From Pleurotus djamor (taxonomy: Eukaryota > Basidiomycota > Agaricomycetes > Agaricales > Pleurotaceae): a stretch of DNA of 64,000 bases. Positions 35,884 through 46,741 of this stretch are shown here, piece after piece; positions within the stretch are counted from its first letter, which is position 1; the number at the start of each line of letters is the position of its first letter. A model generated the notes under the pieces. That model did not search any database, had not been told where the DNA came from, and worked only from the letters and a program-made list of their open reading frames with translations. Location: NCBI GenBank assembly GCA_029747585.1, contig JAPEVF010000179.1, positions 1-64,000 on the forward strand, read 5' to 3'. The translations under genes were made by a program, and so were the position numbers.

Positions 35884-38800
35884 ATGGCAGACAGCCTCGC
35901 GACTTCAAGCTCTGACGAAGACTTCTTTCGGTGTCTGACACTGGCTCAGTTCAGCTCAGTGTTACATGATGCAGGAGTGTCTACGAAACGCTCGGAGGAT
36001 CGATCATTTTTCCTCCTCCTTAGGCGTTGGAGACAACAGAGCGAGGACACGCAAGATTTAGCAAAAGCGTTAGCCATGTTGCTGCCGACTGCACGTACAA
36101 AGTGAGTTTCAACACAAATACCTGTGGTTGCCATCCTCATTGGGCTTGTAGACTTCGATTTGTCCCGGCAACCATTCCCGTGGACTTGCCGCCCTTTATA
36201 CAGGAGGGTCTGCGCTTATTGAACGGTGTGACGACAGAACGTGTCTTGCATGGTATTCGGTCACTCAGAATCCCAGTCCCATGTGCGGAACGTCGAAATC
36301 GTGATGCACTGATTCGTCTAGTGATGGGACTTACCGAAGAGCGTATGACGGCGTTTTTGGGGGCAGTGGCTGAAATCAAAGTGCCAGCACCAAAACGGTA
36401 AGTTGTATCATTGCTTGATACCCTGTTTTCCACAATAACCTCAAATTATTATGTTCTAGGAAGGCGGAGACTGATAGTTACGAAGTGAATGCGAATTTGG
36501 GTGAAGAGCGTCTTGGGGAATTGTGAGTGAGGGATTGTGTATCCATGATTGTACGACTCATCTGTTTCTAGCAGTTCCAGAGGAGTACTACTTGTTCGTC
36601 CTTTTAAACGGCAACGTCTTGATGTGGAGATCTTCAATGATGTTCTGAATGGTCCTTTCTTATCGTGTATCTCGTCAGAGACCAATGATAACGCCACTGC
36701 CGCTTTCATCAAATCGACCTCCTCTGCTGCCTTGGCATCCGATGTTTGTGCCTCGTGCTCTCGACGTCTCAACAAAACTCTTCTTTCGGTACATCCTATC
36801 CAATCGATCCCTAATCGCGAACGACTAGCTCCGTTTGAGCCCCATCCAGCGCAGCGTTTGACACAAGGCATGTTGCTATACGAACCTGCACTCCGTGTCT
36901 TAAATGACCAACAAGTTGCTGTTCTCTGTGCTGACTGTTTGCACGATTTGGAGGCGAATCGGACACCCAAGTTGGGTCTATCTAATGGCCTTTGGTTAGG
37001 CGAGGTTCCCGACGTATTGAAGGTACTAACATTGGCTGAGCGGCTACTCGTATCGCCTTACTTTCCAGCGGCATACGTCGTGAAACTTTTTCCCAAGTCC
37101 CACGGTGCTTACCTCCAAGAAGAGCAATTAAATGCCGGCATGCGGGGGAATGTCACATCCTATCCCTTAGATCAGAAGGGCATCAATGACCTCGTTACGG
37201 GTAATACCTACCCACGACCACTATCTATCTTAAGCGCAACGATCGGCATCACCTTTATTGGCTTCAATGGGAAACCTGCCCGGTCTTTGCCTCAGATGTT
37301 CCGCGTTTCGCGAGATCGTGTCGCCGCCGCTCTATCATGGCTTCAAGAGAATAATCCCTTCTTTGCCAATGCTCGTGTAGATGCCACTGCCCTGGAAAGC
37401 CTCCCTTTCGACGAAGTCCCAATGGAGATATTACAGGGAGCAAGGATAGCCGCATGCGACGCTGATCTTGAACACGAGAATGGTGGTTATGTTCCTAATG
37501 ATTTTGAGGCTGACGATGTTCATTTGCTTCCTTCTGAAGGTAGTTCCACATCATTTATTTCCGCTATCAGTATTCACTCTGCCGTTTGCAGTGACACCCT
37601 TCGGAGAAGAGCGAACTCCCAATTTTTCCGATGAGATTTCCTCGTTCATTCCCTCCGGTGAGTGCAAACACTGTGGCGTGTGCACTGGTACTAACGCTGG
37701 CACACATATAGATGTGCACCATGCCGATACAGAATCTCACGACAACAATCGGCCAGCTGTTTCAGTAGCCCCATCTGTAATCCCTGTGATGGGCCACGGC
37801 ATGGTAGACGTGGGAGCTACCGCGGTCACTGATTCTGAGCTGTTTTCAGCAGCACTGGCAAACACTGGTGACCGTTTGTTTGATGAAGCTCAGGTGAAAC
37901 ATGGGAGCAATCCAGTAAACGAGTATCCACGCGTTCGTGACGGGGTTCGTTTCACAGGCGGCGCAGACTCCCCAAATCACCTCCTAGGGTGCTTTGTAGT
38001 CCTCTTTCCCTATGGCATNGGGGGGGTTGGAAGTCAACCGTCCTGTCCGGTTGTCGTATGATGCCCAGGTCACCAGATGTCTGCAACTAGATGATCCTCG
38101 ATTCCGAGCCGATATGCATTTTATCTTTCAGACATTCGGTGTCATCGTCAAGCGACAAGTTTGCGCATCTGCTGCGCTACAGATCAAACGCTCTTCATAT
38201 CGTCGCAACGCCGACCTTCTGGGGAAACTGACCCCCGAGGACTTATGGGAGGCTAGCAAGGAGGAGGCTAATCATATGCCCTTCTCGAATCCGGCGATCA
38301 AAGAATTGCGGTCGCATCTCACATCAACACGCGCTCGAGTAATGGGTACAGACGAGCATCGTCGTTCGGTCCGTTCGCAGATCTGGGGGTGCACTGTGAT
38401 GAATGGGCCGCCTTCACTTTGGGTCACCATCAACCCGAGCGATACCCACGATCCAGTTGCACAATTGCTTTGCGGAGAACACATTGACTTGGATAACTTT
38501 GATCAGAGGTCGAAACCGGATGCTTTTGAGCGTTCGGTGAATATTGCCTCAAATCCCATGGCGGCAGCTCAATTTTTCCATCACACCGTCCGTTGTATTC
38601 TAAAGGACTTATTTGGAATCAGCACTGCAAAATCGGCGGGAAAGGGAGGGCGAGGTCGCATTCAACGAAGTTCGGGGATTCTGGGGCGTATACAGGCATA
38701 TATTGGAACAGTTGAGGCGCAGGGCCGTGGAACATTGCACTTACATCTCTTGCTCTGGTTAGAGGGTGCACCATCTGCGCAGGTCATGTCTTACATGTTG

Positions 38801-41800
38801 CAGCATTCTGCATTTCGAGAGAAAGTGGTGACTTTCATTGACGGCACTATCCATGCACATCTCCCTGGGCATACTGGGGAATCAATCAAGGCCATTCCTC
38901 GCGATACTACATGCTCTTGGTCTCGACCGCCTGACCCTGCTTCATCCGATTACATGGCCAACAAGACGGCCCGTCTGCAACGCCTGGTACGCAATTTGCA
39001 ATTACATTCTTGCGAAGGAAGAGGGTGCTTGCGTTGGGTGAACGGAGAGCGTAGGTGTAAACGACGAGCGCCATTTCCCACAGCGCCGAGAACGTGGGTG
39101 GATTCTAATGGAGACTGGGGTGCTACTCGTCTCAATGATCGTGTGGTGGGATTCAATCCAACTCTCCTGCTCAATGCGCGGTGTAATCATGACATCAAGC
39201 TGCTCACCAATGCGCATAACACCGGCGCTCTGGCTTGGTACATCACCCATTACGCAACGAAAAAGCAACAGGCCTCTAACAATGCTTCTGCTGTGCTTGC
39301 CAAGCGACTGGCCTACCATGTCGAGGAAGAGCGTCGGCGGCCTGACTTGGATGTTCTCAATAAACGCTTGCTCCAGCGATGCACCAATGCCTTGAACCGA
39401 GAGCAGGAGTTCAGCGCACCGGAGGTGATCAGCCTGCTTATGGGTTGGGGAGATCGATACATCTCTCATCATTATGTTCCCATTTATTTGGACACGATGC
39501 GCTTTGCCTTGCGACGAGTGTTCACTAGCCTTTATGATAAATCGTACGTGGCAATGGTCAACATCCGTGAGCCTTAAGCACTGATTACTACTTTGTTTAG
39601 CCATAACGACGCTCAAGGGAGGGCGGACGTCGAAAGTGCTGCTACAAATACCGGAGAGGTAAACAGTTGAATCTTTGCATTCGCTTGGACTTTTAACTGA
39701 TTGTGCGTTGTATTGCTGGTGTGATAGTATCAGCGAATGAAGCTATCCTCGCTGGACTCTCAGGTGGTGCTGACCGATCAGGTGGACGAATATATGTGCC
39801 GCGGCATGGCCCTGGACGACTACTCATACCTGGACTTCTGGCTGGATACCTACCATCGTCCTCCTTCTGACTTGAAAGCCTCCTCTCCTTTGACTGTGCC
39901 CTACCTGCCTGGGTTTTCAAAGACTGGCGTACGTCAGATTAGGTTACCTGGGCACGAAACAATGCCGCAACTCATTGGACAATGGTTTCCTCGACGCGAT
40001 GGTGGTGGATCTTCGGCCGTTTATGCGGCCATGATTTTAATGTTCCTGAAACCATGGCGAACACTGGGGGACTTGGTTACGGGTCACGACTGTTTTGAGG
40101 ACGCCTTGTCCAATTTTGAGTCAAACATGTCTGATCGGGACAAACGAATCATTCAAAATATCGACTACTTCTACTTGAGTAGTGACGCTGCTAACCGGGA
40201 ACGGGAAGCTGGTCATGGTGTCGCATTTGGAGTCTCTGCGGCAGATCTTCTAGATATCGATAACGAGGATGACTTCGACCTGCCAATTTTGGGAGACGAC
40301 GACGTGTCTGACGAGGCGATCGAGAAGGCATACAACGAGAGATACGGCGATGAGGATACTGCTTATGCCGCTGAGGCTTTGTCAATTGCTCACAATGCTG
40401 GTTTTTTCGGTGATGGGCTGATCGAAGGGGTGACGTGGGACGCTCCAGCAACGGCGGCGAAGCATAGTGACATACCTACTTTTGACACTTGGGCGGCCGA
40501 TCTCAAAGCTTACATCAAAAATCAAGAGTCGACACCGGGCGATGAGTCCACAGGCGCGATTGACCATGGTGATGAGCAAGAGGATGTACCGTTTCTGGGT
40601 CCTTGGGATGGTCTGCCTCATGTTGATGACAAGATGCCAAGTGATCGTTGCCTCGAAGCAATGGGCATGGATCCTTCTTATCTCAACGAAGAGCAGAGAC
40701 GTGCTTATGACTTGATCAAGGAACACCTCATTCAGACTGTCTCTAACGTGGTGAAACCAAATCAGCTGCTCATGGTTGTGCATGGTCCCGGAGGCACTGG
40801 GAAGTCTGCTCTTATGGAGGAGGTGACAAAGCTGTTCTCCGTAGCGGGCTGCGCGTCTTGGTTGGCAAAGACAGCCACTTCGGGAGTGGCAGCCAGCCGG
40901 ATTGGGGGTCAAACTCTTCATTCGTGGGCAGGGATTCCGGGTCGAGGTCAAGGGACAGCAAAGGCAGCGGAATCTATTGAGGACTTGGTGAAGTCGGGCC
41001 GTTCAACTAAGCGGGCGAAAAATATGATGAAGGCCAGATACCTCGTCATTGATGAGTATTCAATGATGAGCCATACGCTCCTGAATAACTTATCCGATGT
41101 GAGTATAAATACCTTTCTCTGTTGGCCTCACTAACCAATGATTGTGTTGACGTGCGTAGATCTGTTGCAAGACAAAGTGCGGCCTTGGAAGTTGCGACTT
41201 GGGTCCTTTTGGTGGACTGAACGTCATTCTTCTGGGTGACTTACACCAATTTCCCCCAATTGATTCACGCTCTGCTCTTTATGAAGGTATCTACCGCGAT
41301 GGAACACGTGCACCAGGTCGTCATCTATACGAACAGTTCACCACTGTAGTGTCCCTCACACGGCAGATGCGCGTAACAGATGAGGCCTGGAGCAGATTGC
41401 TGTCTCGTGTACGCGATGGAAATGGAACGGCTGCAGATATTGCAATGTGCCGCGACATCACATTGAGTGATCCGAGTTGCCGGGCAACCGACTTTGATGA
41501 TGAAACTTGGAGGGATGCGATTCTCGTAACGCCAAGGCATAGCGTGAAGGATGCTTGGAATACTGCAGCCATCCTGCGACATGCTCAAACAACTGGGCAT
41601 CTAATTTACGACTGCCCCGCCGAAGACACTGTCGGACCTTCCCGTACCCCATTGTCCAGACGTGATAGGCTGAAAGTAGCGGGCATGAAAGCCAAAGCTA
41701 CAGGAAGCTTGGCGACAAAGTGTACTATTTCGGTGGGTATGAAGGCTATGGTGACGTTGAACGTGTCCACGGAAGCAGACTTGGCTAATGGGAGTCGCGG

Positions 41801-42344
41801 AACTGTGGTTGGTATTGTCTTGGACCCGCGCGACACTGACGCAGTGGCGATCAATGGCCATGTGAAACTGTCTTACCCGCCCGCATGTGTCTACCTCAAG
41901 CTCGATGGCTCAACGGAGAGAATTTTTGCGGGGTTGGACGTGGGTGTTGTGCCCGTCTCCCCTTCAGAAGCTCGTTTCGATCTCGATCCCAAAGGCAGGA
42001 AGGTTCCAATACGACGTCGCCAGGTGCCGATAGTGCCAGCTTATGCTTTTACCGATTACAAGAGTCAAGGTCAAACAATTGCAGCCGTCTTTATTGATTT
42101 AAAGCAACCTCCGAGGAAGCGTCTGACTGCCTTTAATGCATACGTGGCGTTGTCTCGTTCACATGGCCGCAACACAATAAGGTTACTACGGGATTTCGAC
42201 CATACCTTGCTGCAAACTCCGCCTTCCATTGCATTAATCGAGGATGATGCACGACTCTCAAAGCTGAACAGAATGACTAAAGACGCGCTGGCAGAGCGAC
42301 TGGCTGTTGAACAAGGGTGGAACGTGGCTATGGAGTGCATGTAA
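35884..42344 (+). CDS. Helitron Rep/PIF1 helicase, about 2001 aa
   Basis: This rolling-circle transposase nicks and rejoins DNA and unwinds it. Nine exons: 35884-36101, 36152-36397, 36460-36522, 36572-37539, 37592-37657, 37712-39543, 39601-39658, 39728-41098, 41160-42344. With one G removed after the N at 38019 they total 2002 codons including the stop. An in-frame ATG at 35839 is an alternative start. The N-terminal part has CxxC pairs (CASCSRR, CADC) and the NGLWLGEVPDVL region typical of the Helitron-linked DUF6570. Next comes the Helitron_like_N region, with the HUH motif in GRGTLHLHLLLWL (about residue 862) and the two-Tyr motif WYITHYATKK (about 1028). The helicase has Walker A GPGGTGKSAL (about 1502), DEYSM, LLGDLHQFPPI, TDYKSQGQT and YVALSRS. 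All catalytic residues I looked for are present, so the element may be autonomous. Confidence 0.9.
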
Positions 42345-42724
42345 TTGCTGTACTATGGATGTGATCTGGTGTCCTGTGTCTCGATAGACTGTCCCATCTT
42401 AATATACAAACTTTCCAGTGTCAGCCTGGTGAACCCCTGCGGCGATCAATGCTGGTGCCACTACCACGGTGGTGCGCGATTTGCCCTTGAGTAATGACAT
42501 GGAGTGAGATCACGGATGTCTGCCTACGAAGGAGAGGGAGCGATTGGCGTCATTGTAGGAATGGTGCCCGTCATGGCGGGTGGTCATTGACTGTGGGGCG
42601 GTGACGTAATGCGGATATGTGAAGTGATCCCATATTTATATCCCTCAAGGTGATGCTTCAGAGGACGGGGACCTCGTTCAAGCTTTCAAGTGTCAACTTT
42701 CAAATAAGCATCATCAGTGGAAAT
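42345..42724. promoter_or_regulatory. Intergenic region upstream of Helitron gene B
   Basis: It holds the 3' end of the Rep/helicase transcript and the promoter of gene B. A TATTTATA (42633-42640) lies about 90 bp before the ATG at 42725. No coding potential is seen. Confidence 0.4.
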
Positions 42725-43228
42725 ATGAATAGCTGGATTTTCCGTGTCGGTATGTACTTCGGTACTCGCTGTCAATCTTCGTGGCTTACCGTCATTCGGA
42801 TGGCCAAGGCTGCGAGTGTCTCAATGTGGCAGACGAGAAAACCGAGTATGAGTTTGCAGGGGCTACTACTCTGTCAATGGTGGATTACAAGGCCTTGAAT
42901 GACCTATTCAAAGGGGGCTGGCGAGCTCTGATCAAGGGAAAGGACCTCATCGCAGGTGTGTGGTATCTTGTAACACATGGAAAGGAGGGTGTAGGATGCT
43001 AACTTCAAAACAGTTAAGGATACCGTTCTCCCTACATGGAAGACGCCCGTGATGCAAATCGACTCGTACGAAGTTTACTTGTACGTCGCCCAGTTGGATT
43101 GCGGGCGATTACGTCTGGTGGGTGGGGTGGGATATGAAAAGGGTGTTGCTCAACGTCGTGACGTGTTGGATGGCATCATGAAGGATATCTCCGTCGATAA
43201 GGACAACGAATTTCTCATTTGTGCATGA
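42725..43228 (+). CDS. Helitron accessory gene B, 128 aa, homologue of gene A
   Basis: Three exons (42725-42749, 42809-42955, 43014-43228) give 129 codons including the stop. The introns, 42750-42808 and 42956-43013, have GTATGT and GTGTGT donors. The protein starts MNSWIFRVG. It shares with gene A (29889-30389) the motifs GGWRALIKGKDLIAV, QIDSYEVYLYVAQLD and VGGVGYEKG. The second intron falls after coding nucleotide 172 in both genes, and both introns are phase 1 in both. Gene B lies about 100 bp inside the right end of the Helitron and points toward it, mirroring gene A at the left end. No known domain was recognised. Confidence 0.7.
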
Positions 43229-43292
43229 TAGTAGCACATGATTGTTCTTAGATTATTTAACTGGGATAGAAGGCACAGTCGTGTGGGCCGTC

Positions 43293-43330
43293 GCAAGCAA
43301 GGTACCCTAAGCGCCAACGGCGGTCGCTAG
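43293..43330 (+). repeat. Helitron right terminus: subterminal inverted repeat, hairpin and CTAG
   Basis: GCAAGCAAGG (43293-43302) is the inverted complement of the left-terminal ten bases. A hairpin follows: AGCGCC (43310-43315) pairs with GG-T-CGCT (43322-43328) with one bulged T. The element ends CTAG (43327-43330) and the host continues with T. A 3' hairpin plus CTRR is the standard Helitron terminator structure, although here the stem overlaps the CTAG rather than lying some ten bases before it. Confidence 0.75.
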
Positions 43331-43725
43331 TAGAGAGTAACTGCCAGAGCCAAAGTGGCTGCCTTTGACCGTTGTAAGAGCACACCGGCCATCTCGTTGG
43401 CTTTCTTGCCCGGACCCACATCGATGTATGACCACAATGAAGGTGTATTCAAGCTGATCCTCCGCCATCGACGGCAAACTGCAGTTACACGCAGCCAGCT
43501 CATATCAGGTCCAATTGATCCAAACAGTCCAGAGAATGTTTCTCTTGAGTCGTCTCGTCTGGATACAAAGACCATCGCAAGTATCTCGTCTGGGAGACGA
43601 AAGATACAAGGGGGAGAGGAGTGGTGGGTTTTGGGACGGCGGGTGGTGGACTTGCGTTTCTTGATGCGATGGGCACCTTGAGCGTTTTTGGAGCATTTCA
43701 GATCCTGAATGTGGGGCTTGTTCAT
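43331..43725 (-). pseudogene. F-box protein, 5' part (F-box), cut off by Helitron
   Basis: The ATG at 43725 is the first in frame, because a TAA lies 9 bases upstream. A basic N-terminus is followed by the F-box-like core (FRLPDEILAMVFV, then VTAVCRRWRRISLNTPSLW) and the typical continuation LLQRSKAATLALAVTLY. The frame reaches the Helitron CTAG, which creates a TAG stop only two codons past the boundary. The missing leucine-rich C-terminus is at 28179-29325. As it stands the allele encodes only about 132 residues with an F-box and no substrate-binding part, which might still be translated. Confidence 0.85.
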
Positions 43726-46700
43726 GTGTGCGGATTAAAATGAGTACAACGGGGATCATACCATTTTCACAAAGCAACGAATATGGTGCCAGATGGAAGA
43801 ACAAAGGACTCAACACGGGGCTAAAGGCTTTGTGGCCTTGGACAGGCGTCGACGATGAGAGAGAGGAAAGGATCTTCGGAATATCCCGAGAGCGGTCTAG
43901 ATCCATGTTACTTCCTCGGTCACGACAAGTCACTCGTCACACTTGATCCTTCTCATCAACATCGACGCCGACCAGGCTACGACCAATGACGGGGAAGGCT
44001 CAGTTGTCCGCTCTGAGGCCAAAGTGCTTCAGTGGATGTGTCTACTCGCCTCCTCTCGCCTACGTTTTGCGAGAAACGAAACTTTTTATGCCGGAGGCAA
44101 CCTCTTCGACCACCCACGATCGTAACTCATTGCAGGAAGGCTCAGAGTAGGCCGCCAATTGGGGAGAGTGTTGTCGATGAATATGGTGTTGACTAGCTGT
44201 ACTCTACTCGTTCTCGAGACTTAAGTACTCATCGATTATCGCTGATTGTCATGCTTCAACTGCTTCCAGAAGTCGTCTTAGACTTTCTCGCATGACAGTT
44301 TACGATGCGGTCGCTTGTGCGTGGTTCGCCTTCAACTACAGCTCAAGTAAGGATTGACATGGCGCGTCAAAGATTCCCGTTTCTATCCCCGCCTCGTCTA
44401 ACACGTTTCTGTACTTAGATCTAGCCTCTGCTCGCGTTGCAAAACCCATCTACCCTACACGCATCCCAGGTTTCCCTCGTCTCCAAATGCCTTTGCCACA
44501 TTCCATCACTCAAGCTTTCTTCTATACTTTGCTCAAAAACGCTGGGAAACCACTTGCTTACTCCACAGTCTCGCATCATCCACTCGGTACGGAGAACCTG
44601 CAACATTCGTCAAGGGAAATCGGATACACAGCGGGAAAACTGGAAGCGATACTCGATACGGTGCCTCTCATTCATTTGCAGGTATGTCTACCCGGCTAAT
44701 CATTGGCGCCAGTATCTCCTGAGGCTGCTTGCCCATTACCCAACCATTCCCTTGCTCTTCGTCTCCCCACAAAGACGATTCTGTCATCTCTTGCCCATGG
44801 TTGGCTACCTCCGAGAACTAGCCTTCGAGCCTCAACGTTATGCGCTAGAGCAGTTCTCATACTACGTGGCTATCGTACAAGCAGATCAGGACGGTCAGCA
44901 CACGCGTCGAGGAGAAAATCAGTTTTGCTGGTATGGGGACTACAACAAAGGAATATAGTGAGTTTCGCTCCCATTCTTTCACTTCGAATATTCCATATTC
45001 AATGAATGCTACCTGGCAGAAATGCGCAGCGAGCCTTTGAGCGTCATCGGACGGTTCAAAGCGTCTTAATTCCTCCCCTTCCCCATCATACCCCCGGAAC
45101 AGCCCCCTCCGAAAACCAGCGTTCCACGCGTAACGATACCCGCTAGACCATCTCCGACGATACGTCAAGCTGATCTCCAAAGATGGGAATGAACGCTTTC
45201 GTTACTATCAAGTTATTCGAGGTCGTAGGGGTGGGATCAGTGGGCTGGTTGGGAACTCAAAAATCGTGAGTTTTCTTCGATAATTTGTGCGCTTGCTCGA
45301 ATTCAACAGACTGATGCATGTCATAGCCACCGTCAGCCGATGTGTCGGAAGCATGGGCTTGGTTAGAGCTGAGACCAGCCTCCCTCACGCCTTAACCGTC
45401 ACCCCGGATGGCCAACCTCTGAAATTCCCTCTTTGAGCGACAACTATGGGTGAAGGACAATCGCTAGTATGTCTTCATGAAGCTGCGCAATTTCGGTGGC
45501 AATCCACCCGGCCATTCTCAAGATATTTAAGGTGGTTGGTCAAGCTCGGCTTCGTGCAAAATTGAAATTCGTTCATCTCTTCAGTCCTTGATCGTTTGGA
45601 ATGACTTCTTGTGCCCCGTAGACACGCGTAGCTGAGTCGTTGAGGCGACCACGGTAGTTCGAAGCAACGTCCATAGTGCCTACCCTTTCCGCGTCTCCCG
45701 AAGCAATAACCCTCGAAACGAGCCTCCGCGCAACGGCTTCATCGTACGTCTGAGTCTTTCAGTACGATGTCGACTAAATGTCCTGACTATGGTCCCTTCA
45801 GCGTTTTTCGGTCATGCTTCCTTATCTGACGTCGTGGGTGGCCCGCACCTAAAGAGAGGAGTCCGAAATTCGTGAGTTTACTTGAATGCTCTCGTTTTAA
45901 ATGGGTAATAATCGACTTGCTACGCCCTCTAGAGTAGGTGCATCGCCGTGCTCTCTTCTGATCTTCCCCATGTTTCATCCTCAAAGCACCAATCGGGCTG
46001 ATGAGTAGTAGCGACGACGTTCTCCTTTGTCGCTCTTTCGCGTCTGGTTTCTTATGTATCCACTCTGTTTTCTCCGCTCTCTTTACCGGCACAGGTTCAA
46101 CGTTTGATATCGTCGGTATCCTCTCTTGCTGGCTTCTTTCACTTCCCATCTTGCTACACGTCCGTCTGTGTCCCTTCTACAACATTCTGACGATCGTCAG
46201 ACACACCGACATCAGGCCGTAGAATATTCTTGTCGTTTCTTCCACCACGCCTCTTGCAACTACCTACCCACCCCCTTATCGTCTTCCTTTGCGCACGGAT
46301 CCCTCTTGCGTCGCATTATAGAGCACTATGTGTCTATGTCTCATAACAGCTCTTACTTCCTGTTTCTCTCTAGGACCACCAGGTTAATGACTAAATGCAC
46401 GGTTTAGGACAAGCGCAGAGACTCAAGTTGTCCATTCGTTCAAGCCAGGGTACAGTACGCTCTACGCTGATTTGGGGCGGTGCCCTTCTCCTTGACAGCT
46501 TTCCAAACGTGTGCTCCAGCGCCGGGAGGCCGAGCTGGGGGTATGATGAACGCTGGTTGGAACATCATCAATTCTCTATCCATATCTAGATCCTAGAAAC
46601 CCTGTGCCCTATCCAAAGCTTGTTCGGGGTCCCTTAAATGGCGAAGGAGTGGCTTTCACTGCTCCAACCCCAATTCCATTCTCCACGTTGTATCTGATTT

Positions 46701-46741
46701 CAAGCATCCCATCGCCATGACTGACGACGTATACGCTGCTC
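43726..46741. other. Gene-poor stretch with plus-orientation ~300-bp repeats
   Basis: Between about 45.2 and 45.9 kb, units of the common repeat occur in the same orientation as the left-edge cluster (AAAATCGTGAGTTTTC near 45260, AAGATATTTAAGGTGGTTGGT near 45520, GAAATTCGTGAGTTTACTTG near 45870), spaced about 300 bp. The open frame 44437-44958 has no recognisable feature. A TC-rich tract follows at 46.0-46.4 kb. No gene is supported. Confidence 0.45.

Larger units (their letters stand above)
29326..43330 (+). mobile_element. ~14.0-kb autonomous Helitron inserted in an F-box gene
   Basis: The boundaries come from the split F-box gene. The host reads ..GGATTA at 29325 and TAGAGAG.. from 43331, so insertion was between A and T, the usual Helitron target. 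The right end is ..hairpin..CTAG, a CTRR terminus, followed by T. The left end is CCTTGCTTGC rather than the canonical TC. Its complement GCAAGCAAGG sits 28 bp inside the right end (43293-43302). The element encodes a Rep/PIF1 helicase (35884-42344, plus strand) and at least four to five further genes, mostly on the minus strand. The host frame is intact on both sides, which suggests a recent insertion. Confidence 0.9.

Noticed and set aside
29324..43330. Alternative junction T|G (host GGATT|GTAGAG)
   Set aside because: It also keeps the frame, but it removes the CTAG terminus and the A|T target; less consistent with Helitron biology.
44437..44958. 173-codon open frame as a gene
   Set aside because: No domain; a competing frame on the same strand reads equally well; no consistent exon chain.
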